This document shows positions 42,372 through 51,771 of a stretch of 64,000 nt of DNA, piece by piece. The stretch comes from Butyricimonas virosa (GTDB lineage: Bacteria > Bacteroidota > Bacteroidia > Bacteroidales > Marinifilaceae). Where the stretch lies: positions 2,356,001-2,420,000 of the forward strand of contig NZ_CP102269.1 in assembly GCF_025148635.1 (NCBI RefSeq). The letters run 5' to 3'. Numbering within the stretch: position 1 is the first letter of the stretch; each line of letters begins with the position of its first letter. Below the pieces are notes generated by a model. That model had not been told where the DNA came from. It saw nothing but the letters and a program-made list of their open reading frames with translations, and made no database searches. Made by a program: the position numbers and the translations under genes.

Positions 42372-43490
42372 TTAATACGCATGGTGGTCGTCTTTCACAT
42401 CTTGTATGTCAATCTGTTTTTTGTTGAGGGCCCGCCAAGCGTAGAATATATAGGCCAGCACGATCGGGGAGGCCAGTGATACGTATGCCATGGTTTTCAA
42501 CGTGTAGAGAGAAGATGAGGCATTATGAATGGTCAAGGACGAGTTGAGATCCGTGTATGACGGGTAGAATGCCGTGTTATTGAATCCTGCCACGATAAAC
42601 AGGGCGATTACAGCCAAGACGATTCCGATTCCGGAGAACCAGATTCCTTTTCTCCAGTGAGGTTTCAGGATGGATTTGATGATCCCGAATAAAACTCCGA
42701 CAACCCCGATCAGTAAAATAAGCGTGTTCAGAGGCATTTCCAGTAGGTTGTGGAAATATTTGTACGGGACGAGCTGGATGCTCTTATCTTCCATAATCGC
42801 ATAACCCTTGCCCAACAATATGATGGCTAGGAAGGCAAGTAGAAGTACAACGAAAGGGATAGAGTTGTATAATACTTGCTTTTTACTTCTTTCGTAGATT
42901 ACATCGTGTTTGATGTTATTCATAAAATAGAGGGAGGCTAATGTACGGGCCAAGAAGAATATGGCTAGACCCAGACAGAGGTTTGCGACATTGAACAGCA
43001 CCTCGATGCCTCTCCAAGGGCTCATCCAGGTGACATCGTTCATTTCTCCCAGTTTAAACGGGTTACCCGTGAAGAAAGACCCGACAACGGCACCGATACA
43101 GATGGTGCCGATGACCCCGTTAATGATCAGAAATATGTTGTAGGTCTTTTCCCCGAGCAGGTTGCCGGCTTTCCGGCGATACTCGTAGGAAACGGCTTGT
43201 ATCACGAAACAGAATAGTACAACCATCCAAGCGAGATAAGCTCCCCCGAAACTGGTTGAATAGAATAGCGGAAAACTGGCAAAAAATGCACCTCCGAATA
43301 CGACCAATGTGGTAAACGTGAATTCCCATTTACGTCCCAAACTGTTGACCAAGAGATTACGTTCATCTTCGGTCTTGGCAATGGTATATAATAGTGTTTG
43401 TCCTCCTTGCACGAACAGCAGGAATACGAGCAATCCGCCAAGTAATGATATTAAAATCCACCAATAGTGTTGAAGAAATTCCATATTCAT
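42372..43490 (-). CDS. cydB: Cytochrome bd oxidase subunit II
   Basis: 372 residues (start Met at 43490 or 43484) with eight to nine hydrophobic spans. The N-terminal WWILISLLGGLLVFLLFVQGGQTLL matches CydB, as do FASFPLFYSTSFGGAYLAWM and AYVSLASPIVLAYIFYAWRALN. It forms the bd quinol oxidase with CydA in the inner membrane, reducing oxygen at low concentration. The gene follows cydA by 22 nt in a DUF4492-cydA-cydB operon. Confidence 0.95.
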   Translation of the reverse strand: MNMEFLQHYWWILISLLGGLLVFLLFVQGGQTLLYTIAKTEDERNLLVNSLGRKWEFTFTTLVVFGGAFFASFPLFYSTSFGGAYLAWMVVLFCFVIQAVSYEYRRKAGNLLGEKTYNIFLIINGVIGTICIGAVVGSFFTGNPFKLGEMNDVTWMSPWRGIEVLFNVANLCLGLAIFFLARTLASLYFMNNIKHDVIYERSKKQVLYNSIPFVVLLLAFLAIILLGKGYAIMEDKSIQLVPYKYFHNLLEMPLNTLILLIGVVGVLFGIIKSILKPHWRKGIWFSGIGIVLAVIALFIVAGFNNTAFYPSYTDLNSSLTIHNASSSLYTLKTMAYVSLASPIVLAYIFYAWRALNKKQIDIQDVKDDHHAY

Positions 43491-43512
43491 TTGCGATTTA
43501 TGATTTATGATT

Positions 43513-45063
43513 TTAATGATTTTCCGGTCCCTTTTTTATCTGGTGGAACATAATTTTCAGTTCTGCAATTAGCAGGACGGTGAAAAGTATGGCAAACATC
43601 CAGAATGTGGTCATTACCCAGTCGGACGCTATTTTGGTAACGGCGACATTTGTGGGCATCAGGTTCTGTACGACCCAAGGTTGGCGACCAACTTCAGCCA
43701 CGATCCAACCGCATTGGGAGGCGATATAAGCCAAGGGAACGCAGACAAGAGCCAAGTAAGGAATGAGTTTGAATTTCTCGAATTTTCTCTTCTTTGCATA
43801 CCACAGGGAAAGAATGAATAGAAGTGTAAATAACATACCCAGCCCAACCATGATTCGGAAGCTGTAGAACACGAGTGGCACATGGGGGATCGCATCGTAT
43901 GGAGAAGACAAGTAGCCGTACCCGAAGTCCGAATAGTTGGCTTTAAAGACTTGTAACGTGCTGTCGGCAAGGGGCTGATCTTCGTCCTTGACGGCTTGTT
44001 TATATGTTTTCAAGGCATCAATGGCGGTGCGGCCGTTAGCCATACGCTGTTCCAAAGAAGGATAGGTGATACCTTCTTGTGAGGTGTAACCGTCTAAAAT
44101 ATTTTGAATACCGGGAATATAGGCGTTGAAATCATGATACCCCAAGAAGGAAAGCATTTTGGGAACATGGATCGCGTATTCCATTTTTTTCATCTTGGAA
44201 GTCGGTAATGACGGATCGTTTGTCGGAATACCGATTACGGTGAATTCAACCCCGTTACCACCCTTGTTAAGGCCTTCCATGGCGGCGAATTTCATGGGTT
44301 GTGTTTTGGTTACATCCTGTGCGCTGGAGTCTCCCGTGTACATGGTGAGAAGAATACTGATTAACCCGAACACGGAGGCAAGCATGATGCTTTTGCGGGC
44401 GAATTCAAGATTCCTTTTCTTCAGGATGAACCATGAGCTTACTCCTACCACGAAACAGGCCGAGAGCGTGTAGGCTGAAGTTACCGTGTGGGTAAATTTA
44501 CTGATTGCGGTGGGGGAGAAGAGAATTGCCCAAAAATCATCCATTTCATTTCTGGCCGTCAGCGGGTTGAATTCCATGCCGACGGGATTCTGCATCCAAG
44601 CATTGGCAACCAGAATCCATAAAGCTGAAATGTTTGCCCCGACAAATACCATCCAGGTTGAGATCAGATGGAAGCGTTTGCTTACTTTATTCCAGCCAAA
44701 GAACATGACAGCCACGAAGGTCGATTCTAAGAAGAACGCTATAATTCCTTCAATGGCCAGTGGGGCGCCGAAAATATCCCCCACGAACCAAGAGTAGTTT
44801 GACCAGTTTGTTCCGAACTGGAATTCCAGAATTAATCCGGTAGCCACGCCGATGGCAAAGTTTATACCGAACAGTTTCATCCAGAATTTAGTGGCATTCA
44901 TCCAATTTTGATCACCCGTTTTTACCCACATGGTTTCCATGATAGCGAGCATCAAGGCTAACCCCAAGGTCAGGGGTACGAACATGTAATGGTAGATTGC
45001 TGTCATGGCAAATTGCCATCGTGACCACTCCACCAGAGTGGTTGTTGTCAGATCAAGAAGCAT
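43513..45063 (-). CDS. cydA: Cytochrome bd oxidase subunit I
   Basis: 516 residues. The N-terminus has the heme-ligand His region (WQFAMTAIYHYMFVPLTLGLALMLAIME). The quinol-binding Q-loop begins MKFAAMEGLNKGGNGVEF. The C-terminus carries GWIVAEVGRQPWVVQNLMPT, the usual proton/quinol-side signature. About nine membrane spans are expected. It oxidises quinol and reduces oxygen to water without proton pumping. It is preceded by the small DUF4492 gene, as in other Bacteroidota. Confidence 0.97.
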   Translation of the reverse strand: MLLDLTTTTLVEWSRWQFAMTAIYHYMFVPLTLGLALMLAIMETMWVKTGDQNWMNATKFWMKLFGINFAIGVATGLILEFQFGTNWSNYSWFVGDIFGAPLAIEGIIAFFLESTFVAVMFFGWNKVSKRFHLISTWMVFVGANISALWILVANAWMQNPVGMEFNPLTARNEMDDFWAILFSPTAISKFTHTVTSAYTLSACFVVGVSSWFILKKRNLEFARKSIMLASVFGLISILLTMYTGDSSAQDVTKTQPMKFAAMEGLNKGGNGVEFTVIGIPTNDPSLPTSKMKKMEYAIHVPKMLSFLGYHDFNAYIPGIQNILDGYTSQEGITYPSLEQRMANGRTAIDALKTYKQAVKDEDQPLADSTLQVFKANYSDFGYGYLSSPYDAIPHVPLVFYSFRIMVGLGMLFTLLFILSLWYAKKRKFEKFKLIPYLALVCVPLAYIASQCGWIVAEVGRQPWVVQNLMPTNVAVTKIASDWVMTTFWMFAILFTVLLIAELKIMFHQIKKGPENH

Positions 45064-45067
45064 AATA

Positions 45068-45277
45068 TTAAGGTTTTGTTGTTAATTCTTCAAAAACATG
45101 ATTACTTTTCTCCTCGGCACTGTCATAGTGGGAGTTGAGGTAATTGGGCATTAACCAAAGTTTAAAGACTAAAAACATGATACATAGCTTAATAATGATA
45201 ATAAGCCAAAGAGTTCTTCCCCACCGGGGCATATTCCTGAATCCGTCGTAATATAGATCCCAAGCTTTTCTTAGCAT
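45068..45277 (-). CDS. DUF4492 small membrane protein
   Basis: 69 residues with one hydrophobic span (GRTLWLIIIIKLCIMFLVFKLWLMP) after the motif WDLYYDGFRNMPRWG. It belongs to the DUF4492 family, found next to cydAB in Bacteroidota, and is thus a likely accessory subunit or assembly aid of the bd oxidase. It is the first gene of the operon, 4 nt before cydA. A -7 box TATCTTTG lies about 40 nt upstream (45326-45319 on the minus strand). Confidence 0.92.
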   Translation of the reverse strand: MLRKAWDLYYDGFRNMPRWGRTLWLIIIIKLCIMFLVFKLWLMPNYLNSHYDSAEEKSNHVFEELTTKP

Positions 45278-45483
45278 ACACGACTTTATTTTGTTATTTA
45301 TCCATTAAAGAACGTAATCAAAGATAAAAATGTTTTCTTGATTTCCATGTTTTTTTCGCATAAATAATACCTATGTGCCGATAGAATAAATTTATTTGTC
45401 TATTTTTGAAGTAAGAAATATGTAACGTCGAGTTGCTTTTGTCGTAACTGGAGTGTTGTTTGTTACTTTGTAAAGATTGAATT

Positions 45484-46596
45484 ATGAATAATATAGGAAA
45501 ATATTGTCTGGGAGGGTTCGCTTTGGCGATCGTGGGATTTTTGTGTTGGTATTTTTCTTCCATAATAGCTTATATCTTGATTGCCGTGATCATCTCTTTT
45601 TTAGGACGACCGGTGATGAATTGTTTGGAGCGCTTGGAAATTAAGGGGTATCATATACCAGAAGGTTTGCGAGCTGCGATAGCTCTGATTTGTATTTGGG
45701 TGGTATTCATCCTTTTCTTTTACACGGTGATCCCGTTAGTGAGCCAAGAATTTCAGTCGTTGAGTGATATTAGTATCACGAATATCGTGAACAAGCTTGA
45801 AGATCCTTTGGCCGATTTGGAGCAGGGATTGAAACGGTTTGGAATTCTTGAATCGGATCAGGACGTGAAGGAATATATCGTGACGAACTTGAAGTCGGTG
45901 GTGGATGTTACGCAGATTCAAAATATGTTCGGTTCTTTGGCGGGTACGATCAGTAGTATTTTCATTGCCTTGTTTTCCGTGACCTTCATGGCATTCTTTT
46001 TCCTGAAGGATAGCAAGTTATTTTACCGGATGTTATTGACTATCGTGCCGACACGTTATGGGGAAGGTGTGGGGAATGCGTTGGATTCGATTCAAAGATT
46101 GCTGATGCGTTATTTTATCGGGATTACCTTCGAGGTGCTGATCGTGATGGGTTTAAATATATTGGGATTAACGATTGTGGGGCTACCGTTTAATAATGCG
46201 GTGCTGATTGGTTTGATCACGGGGATTACGAATGTAATTCCTTATATCGGGCCTCTGATCGGGGCGGCCTTCGGGTTGTCTGTCGGGATTGCGACGAATG
46301 TGGATGTCGATTTCTACACGGTAGTATTTCCCTTGTTGATATACATGAGTATCGTTTTCATTATTACCCAGTTGATTGATAATGTGGTGTTACAGCCTCT
46401 GATTTACGGGAATAGTGTTCACGCTCACCCGATGGAGATTTTTTTGGTGATACTGATTGCAGGAAATTTGGCGGGTATACCGGGAATGATCTTGGCGATA
46501 CCGGGGTATACGGTTTTAAGGGTAATATTAAGAGAATTCTTTAATAAATATAAACTGGTTAAGTCATTGACCAAAGGCCTGGAAGATGAAAAGTGA
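45484..46596 (+). CDS. AI-2E/PerM family membrane transporter
   Basis: 370 residues with seven to eight hydrophobic spans. Family features are YILIAVIISFLGRPVMNCLERL, SVTFMAFFFLKDSKLFYRML and the C-terminal LIGLITGITNVIPYIGPLIGAAFGLSVG, followed by LAGIPGMILAIPGYTVLRVILREF. Family members include the AI-2 exporter TqsA and the sodium/proton antiporter-type proteins, so the substrate is open. It is divergent from the cyd operon. Confidence 0.92.
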   Translation: MNNIGKYCLGGFALAIVGFLCWYFSSIIAYILIAVIISFLGRPVMNCLERLEIKGYHIPEGLRAAIALICIWVVFILFFYTVIPLVSQEFQSLSDISITNIVNKLEDPLADLEQGLKRFGILESDQDVKEYIVTNLKSVVDVTQIQNMFGSLAGTISSIFIALFSVTFMAFFFLKDSKLFYRMLLTIVPTRYGEGVGNALDSIQRLLMRYFIGITFEVLIVMGLNILGLTIVGLPFNNAVLIGLITGITNVIPYIGPLIGAAFGLSVGIATNVDVDFYTVVFPLLIYMSIVFIITQLIDNVVLQPLIYGNSVHAHPMEIFLVILIAGNLAGIPGMILAIPGYTVLRVILREFFNKYKLVKSLTKGLEDEK

Positions 46597-46648
46597 AAAC
46601 TAAAAGCGAAGTCTAATTCACTTTTAGTTTTCACTTTTATCTTTTACT

Positions 46649-48199
46649 TTAAATCACCCCTCGCATCCGATCCTCAAAAGCAGAAAGTGCGGCTTTTGCT
46701 CCTTCTCCCATGGCGATGATGATTTGTTTGTAGGGTACGGTGGAGACATCTCCTGCGGCATAGATTCCCGGAATATTTGTGCGGCAATGCGTGTCGATGG
46801 CGATTTCTCCCATTCGATTCGTGTCGACTACATCCCGGAAAACGCCGCTATTAGGCATTAAACCGATCTGAACGAAAATTCCGTCCAATTCAATGGTACG
46901 AACCTCTTCGGAGGTCCGGTCTTTTACCCGGATGCCTGTTACCTTATCCCCGTTGCCGATAACTTCAAGTGTTTGCGAATTGACAAAGACTTCCACGTTG
47001 GGTAAGCTTTTTAGTTTTTCCTGTAACACTTGATCGGCCTTTAAATTGTCCAAAAATTCCAATACGGTAACTTTTGAACATATTCCTGCCAAATCAATGG
47101 CAGCTTCTATCCCTGAATTGCCCCCTCCTACAACTGCAACGTGTTTGCCTTTGTAGAATGGCCCGTCACAATGCGGGCAGAACGCGACGCCTCTACCGAT
47201 ATACTCGGCCTCACCTGATACGTTCAGTTTTCTCCAACTGGCTCCGGTAGCTACGATAACAGCCGGTGCGGAGAATTTCTCCCCGGTAGCCGTGGAAAGT
47301 ATTTTTTGTTTGTCCTCTAATGCTATTTTTTCAATCTGCCGATGTTCCAGCAGGTCAATCGGGTAACATTGTAAATGTGTCCGTAAATTGTCTGCCAATT
47401 GATTACCTGTTGTTTCCGGTACGGAAATTAGGTTTTCAATTCCCACGGTTTCTTTGACTTGTCCCCCGATACGTTCCGCTATGACTGCCACGTTCAAACC
47501 CTTGCGTGCGGAGTAAATGGCGGCAGCCGAACCTGCCGGTCCTCCTCCTAAAACGATGACATCATAACTTTTTTCTTTTACCTCTAACGTGTTTTCCTCT
47601 ATTCCGTATTGAGTCTCAAGTTTGTTTAATAATTCACCGAATTCCCCTCTTCCGACATGGAGGAGTTTTCCATCAGCGAACACGGAAGGTACTCCTTGTA
47701 TCTTTAATTTTTCTACTTCATCTTGGTAGATTGCCCCGTCGACCATTTCGTGATGGATTTGCGGGTTTAAAGTAACCATTGCATTCAGCGCTTGTACGAC
47801 ATCCGGACAGTTGGTACAAGTTAAAGATACGTAAGTTGTCAGGTGTATGGGGCCTTTCAATGCTTTCACCCGGTTGCAGATGGTCTTATCCGGAAAATTC
47901 TTCCCTTTCCCGTCTGCATTCATAATAGCAAGTAGGAGGGAGGTGAACTCGTGGCCATTGGGAACTCCCCGGAATTTGATGCCTGTGGGTTCTCCGTTTT
48001 TCAGTAAAGAGAACTCCAGTTCTTTTCCCTCTTTAATCTGGCAAGATATTTTATCTGAACATTCAGCCACGTCTGCCAGCATTTCCGTTAATTCCTGCCA
48101 ACTTTCGTGTTGAGGGGCCACGGCAATATCCAATGTGTATCGAGCCTCTAAAACAGCGAAAATATTTTTAAGTTGATCTTTCAAAGAGGTATCTAGCAT
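46649..48199 (-). CDS. ahpF: Alkyl hydroperoxide reductase subunit F
   Basis: 516 residues from Met at 48199 (MLDTSLKDQLKNIFAVL). The N-terminal double-thioredoxin domain has TCTNCPDVV. The FAD domain starts with GGGPAGSAAAIYSARKG, the NADH domain has GGGNSGIEAA, and the internal disulfide reads CPHCDGPFY. It passes electrons from NADH to AhpC. The upstream frame to 48265 crosses an AT-rich spacer and is not expected to be translated. It lies 88 nt downstream of ahpC. Confidence 0.96.
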   Translation of the reverse strand: MLDTSLKDQLKNIFAVLEARYTLDIAVAPQHESWQELTEMLADVAECSDKISCQIKEGKELEFSLLKNGEPTGIKFRGVPNGHEFTSLLLAIMNADGKGKNFPDKTICNRVKALKGPIHLTTYVSLTCTNCPDVVQALNAMVTLNPQIHHEMVDGAIYQDEVEKLKIQGVPSVFADGKLLHVGRGEFGELLNKLETQYGIEENTLEVKEKSYDVIVLGGGPAGSAAAIYSARKGLNVAVIAERIGGQVKETVGIENLISVPETTGNQLADNLRTHLQCYPIDLLEHRQIEKIALEDKQKILSTATGEKFSAPAVIVATGASWRKLNVSGEAEYIGRGVAFCPHCDGPFYKGKHVAVVGGGNSGIEAAIDLAGICSKVTVLEFLDNLKADQVLQEKLKSLPNVEVFVNSQTLEVIGNGDKVTGIRVKDRTSEEVRTIELDGIFVQIGLMPNSGVFRDVVDTNRMGEIAIDTHCRTNIPGIYAAGDVSTVPYKQIIIAMGEGAKAALSAFEDRMRGVI

Positions 48200-48287
48200 A
48201 TAATTTAGAATTTGAAATTTAGAATTTAAAATGGGGAAAGGTGGGATAAAGAGGGGGTGTATCATAACACCCCGTGGAAGATTCTTG

Positions 48288-48854
48288 TTAGATTTTTCCG
48301 ACTAAATCGATGCTTGGTTTCAGTGTATTTGCTCCTTTTTTCCATTTTGCAGGACAAACTTCGTTCGGGTGTTCTGCCACGAATTGAGCAGCTTCAACCT
48401 TCCGAAGTAATTCGTCCGCGTTACGCCCAATGTTGTTGTCGTGGATTTCTGCAATTTTAATCTTTCCTTCTGGGTTTACCACGAATGTTCCGCGATAAGC
48501 CATCCCGTCTTCCTCGATCATGACCCCGAAGGCACGGCTCAATACTCCGGTCGGGTCTGCCAACATCGGGTATTTGATTTTGCGAATGCTTTCAGAGGCA
48601 TCATGCCATGCTTTGTGTACGAAATGAGAATCCGTGCTTACAGAGTAAACTTCTACTCCCATTGCTTTGAATTGCTCGTATTTCTCTGCCACGTCAACTA
48701 ATTCGGTCGGGCAAACGAAGGTAAAGTCTGCGGGGTAGAAAAAGAAGATCGCCCACTTGCCTTTTACGTCTTCGCTACTTATTGTTTTGAACTCTCCGTT
48801 GTGAAATGCCTGAACTTTGAACTTAGGAAGTTGTGAATTGATAATTGGTTCCAT
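48288..48854 (-). CDS. ahpC: Peroxiredoxin AhpC
   Basis: 188 residues, typical 2-Cys peroxiredoxin. The peroxidatic Cys is in DFTFVCPTEL and the resolving Cys in EVCPAKWKKG near the C-terminus. It reduces hydrogen peroxide and organic hydroperoxides and is recycled by AhpF. It is the first gene of the ahpCF operon, with a promoter-like pair upstream. Control by OxyR is usual in Bacteroides, but no oxyR gene lies in this window. Confidence 0.97.
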   Translation of the reverse strand: MEPIINSQLPKFKVQAFHNGEFKTISSEDVKGKWAIFFFYPADFTFVCPTELVDVAEKYEQFKAMGVEVYSVSTDSHFVHKAWHDASESIRKIKYPMLADPTGVLSRAFGVMIEEDGMAYRGTFVVNPEGKIKIAEIHDNNIGRNADELLRKVEAAQFVAEHPNEVCPAKWKKGANTLKPSIDLVGKI

Positions 48855-48899
48855 TGTTTTTTATTTTTATAATTGATTCTTGTTTTTATTTTCTCAATA

Positions 48900-48931
48900 C
48901 AAAAATATATCATTTATTTTTATTAAAACAA
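48900..48931 (-). promoter_or_regulatory. Promoter of ahpCF
   Basis: On the minus strand TTG (48931-48929), 21 nt, then TATTTTTG (48907-48900). The start codon is about 45 nt further on. Confidence 0.55.
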
Positions 48932-49076
48932 TAAATTTGATTGAATTATTCTATATTTGGATAGGTAAAACTAATAAGTAAAAGTAATTGTTTGATTATT
49001 AGCGAGAATTGCTTTCCTCATAGCTTCGAATATGATTGGGAGGATGATGGATTGAATAGTGTCATCATGTGAGGGG

Positions 49077-49130
49077 GTAAAAAACGAAGTGCATCTTAAA
49101 AAACAAGTTTCATTTTTAAGATGCACTTCA
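49077..49130 (-). terminator. Terminator of lon
   Basis: GAAGTGCATCTTAAAAA (49086-49102) pairs perfectly over 17 bp with 49113-49129. On the minus strand it is followed by GTTTTTT. It starts about 17 nt after the lon stop. Confidence 0.85.
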
Positions 49131-49146
49131 ACATGGGTAGATTTTT

Positions 49147-51561
49147 TTAGATCAAGGCAATGTCCAATACTTCCCGAATGTGGTCAACGAAGTGGAATTT
49201 AATGCCTTTTACGTATTCTTTTTTAATCTCGTCAATGTCTTTTTTGTTTTCCCGGCAAAGGATGATCTCTTTGATCCCGGCACGTTTGGCAGCTAGGATC
49301 TTTTCCCGGATACCTCCCACGGGGAGAACTTTGCCTCTCAACGTGATTTCTCCGGTCATGGCTAAAGCCTTCTTTACCTTTCTTCCGGTTAGCGATGAGG
49401 CTAACGAGGTGACCATGGTGATACCTGCCGAGGGGCCGTCTTTAGGTACGGCACCTGCCGGAACGTGAATATGGACATTATGTTCTTCCACGGCAGAGGG
49501 CTGTATTCCCAGTTCTTCAGCGTGCGATTTGATATATTCTAATGCCAAGGTGGCAGACTCTTTCATCACATCACCTAGGCTTCCTGTCATGGTTAGGACA
49601 CCTTTGCCCTTGCTGATACTTGATTCCACGTAAAGAATTTCACCACCCACGGCTGTCCATGCCAAACCGGTAACCACTCCGGGTAACTCGTTACCTTGGT
49701 ATTCTTCCCGGGTGAAGATGGGTGTACCCAAGTATTCTTCCACCGTAGCTTTTGTCGGTTTAATCGTGAAAGACGGATCCATAGCCACCTTTTTTGCCAC
49801 TTGACGCATGATCTTTGCCAAGGTCTTATCTAATCCCCGTACTCCTGATTCCCGGGTGTATTTATCGATGATGAAGTTTAGTATATCATCGGTAAACTCA
49901 ATTTGTTCTGCTTTTAGCCCGTGATTCACCAGCTGTTTGGGTATCAAATGCCGTTTGGCAATCTCTATTTTTTCTTCCATGAGGTAACCGCTCACCTCGA
50001 TCATTTCCATACGGTCTCTTAACGGGGGAGCAATCGTCGAAATGTCGTTTGCCGTGGCGATAAACATGACTTTTGATAAGTCGTAGTCTACGTCCAGATA
50101 GTTATCATGGAAGGTCGTGTTCTGTTCCGGATCAAGCACTTCCAATAGCGCCGATTGTGGGTCTCCCCGAAAGTCTTGGCCAACTTTGTCAATTTCGTCC
50201 AGTATGAATACGGGATTTGATGTACCCGCTTTCTTGATACTTTGAATGATTCGTCCGGGCATGGCTCCAATATAGGTGCGACGGTGTCCCCGGATTTCGG
50301 ATTCATCGTGTAAACCTCCCAATGACATACGTACAAACTCCCGGTTGAGTGCCCGAGCTACGGATTTTCCCAAGGAAGTCTTGCCGACTCCCGGAGGGCC
50401 GTACAGGCACAGGATCGGGGATTTCATATCTCCTTTCAGCTTCAGTACGGCGAGGTACTCGAGAATTCTCTCTTTCACCTTATCCAGTCCGTAATGATCG
50501 GCATCCAGTATCTCGGATGCTTTCTTCAAGTCGAAATTATCCTCGGAATAGTGTTCCCAGGGTAACTCGGTCAATTCTTTCACGTAATTGAATTGCACGG
50601 AATAGTCCGGGGTGGAAGGATTTTGGCGTTTCAATTTTTGAAGTTCTTTTTCGAAAATTTCCTGCACGTTCTTTCCCCACTTTTTCTTTTGGGCCGCTTC
50701 TTCCAATTCTTGAAGATCTTCATCTACCGGATTGGCTCCCAGCTCGTTTTGGATGGTCTTCATCTGCTGGTGGAGCAAGTATTCCCGTTGCTGTTTATCC
50801 AGATCGACTTTCACCTTCTTCTGGATGTCTTCTTTGAGTTCCAGAATCTTGACTTGTTTGCCTAAAAGTTCCAGTAATTTGGTTGCCCGTTCTTTCAGGA
50901 TGTCAATTTCCAGTAATTCCTGTTTATTCCGGTAGTCAATATCCGTGTTAGAGGAAATGAAATTGATCAAGAATAGCATACTCTCGATGTTTTTCAAGGC
51001 GAAGCCGGCCTCGTTCGGGATGTTGCTGGAGTATTTTACGATCTTGAGGGCCATCTCCTTTAAAGCCTCTCCGATGGCATTATACTCTTGGTCATCCTCC
51101 TTGATTGTATCCTCTTGCTTGACAGTGATCTTTCCCACGTGGTAGGGTTCATCATACAGGATGTCATCGAGTTCGAATCTCTTTTTACCTTGTATGATAG
51201 CCGTTGTGGTTCCATCCGGCATTTCCAGTATCTTCAAAACGGTTGCAACTGTACCGATCGTGTATAAGTCTTCCAGTTTCGGGTTTTCGGTGTTGGTGTC
51301 TCTTTGGGCGATAACACCGAAAGGTACGCTGCTTTTATACACGTAACGGATGAGTTTCAATGATTTTTCCCTGCCAATATTTATAGGAATTATGACGCCC
51401 GGGAACAGAACCGTGTTCCGTAGCGGTAAAATTGGCAGAGTGTCTGGAATATCCGTGTGGTCGTTGAGCATCTCCTTCTCGTCTCCCAAGATGGATAAAT
51501 AATCTTGATTATCGTCCGCCAAGTTTTCTTGTAAAATATCTTTTAAATCTATTTTATTCAT
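49147..51561 (-). CDS. lon: ATP-dependent protease La (Lon)
   Basis: 804 residues. The N-terminal substrate-binding domain reads LPILPLRNTVLFPGVIIPI. A long helical region follows, then AAA+ with Walker A GPPGVGKTS and Walker B VFILDEID, then the C-terminal Ser-Lys protease with DGPSAGITM (catalytic Ser) and LPVGGIREKILAAKRAG (catalytic Lys). It degrades misfolded and regulatory proteins in the cytosol. It is a single gene, divergent from the GlmU-like gene. Confidence 0.98.
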   Translation of the reverse strand: MNKIDLKDILQENLADDNQDYLSILGDEKEMLNDHTDIPDTLPILPLRNTVLFPGVIIPINIGREKSLKLIRYVYKSSVPFGVIAQRDTNTENPKLEDLYTIGTVATVLKILEMPDGTTTAIIQGKKRFELDDILYDEPYHVGKITVKQEDTIKEDDQEYNAIGEALKEMALKIVKYSSNIPNEAGFALKNIESMLFLINFISSNTDIDYRNKQELLEIDILKERATKLLELLGKQVKILELKEDIQKKVKVDLDKQQREYLLHQQMKTIQNELGANPVDEDLQELEEAAQKKKWGKNVQEIFEKELQKLKRQNPSTPDYSVQFNYVKELTELPWEHYSEDNFDLKKASEILDADHYGLDKVKERILEYLAVLKLKGDMKSPILCLYGPPGVGKTSLGKSVARALNREFVRMSLGGLHDESEIRGHRRTYIGAMPGRIIQSIKKAGTSNPVFILDEIDKVGQDFRGDPQSALLEVLDPEQNTTFHDNYLDVDYDLSKVMFIATANDISTIAPPLRDRMEMIEVSGYLMEEKIEIAKRHLIPKQLVNHGLKAEQIEFTDDILNFIIDKYTRESGVRGLDKTLAKIMRQVAKKVAMDPSFTIKPTKATVEEYLGTPIFTREEYQGNELPGVVTGLAWTAVGGEILYVESSISKGKGVLTMTGSLGDVMKESATLALEYIKSHAEELGIQPSAVEEHNVHIHVPAGAVPKDGPSAGITMVTSLASSLTGRKVKKALAMTGEITLRGKVLPVGGIREKILAAKRAGIKEIILCRENKKDIDEIKKEYVKGIKFHFVDHIREVLDIALI

Positions 51562-51719
51562 TATGATCTCCTTATCTCGATTGTTTTAAACTTTTCCACA
51601 TTTGGTTTATTTCCGGTTTTCCCGTGGTTAGCCTTGTTTCAAAAAACTGACATTTTGACAAAAAGGTACTGAAAAATAAACCACTACATCATAGGACAAT
51701 TCTTATGCCAAAGATTTTT

Positions 51720-51750
51720 TTTGTGAAATATGATGCATTTGTTACTTTTG
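51720..51750 (+). promoter_or_regulatory. Promoter of the GlmU-like gene
   Basis: TTTG (51720-51723), a 19-nt spacer, then TACTTTTG (51743-51750). It supports the start codon at 51772 over an in-frame upstream ATG at 51730. Confidence 0.75.
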
Positions 51751-51771
51751 TGTGCAAATATAAAACACACA

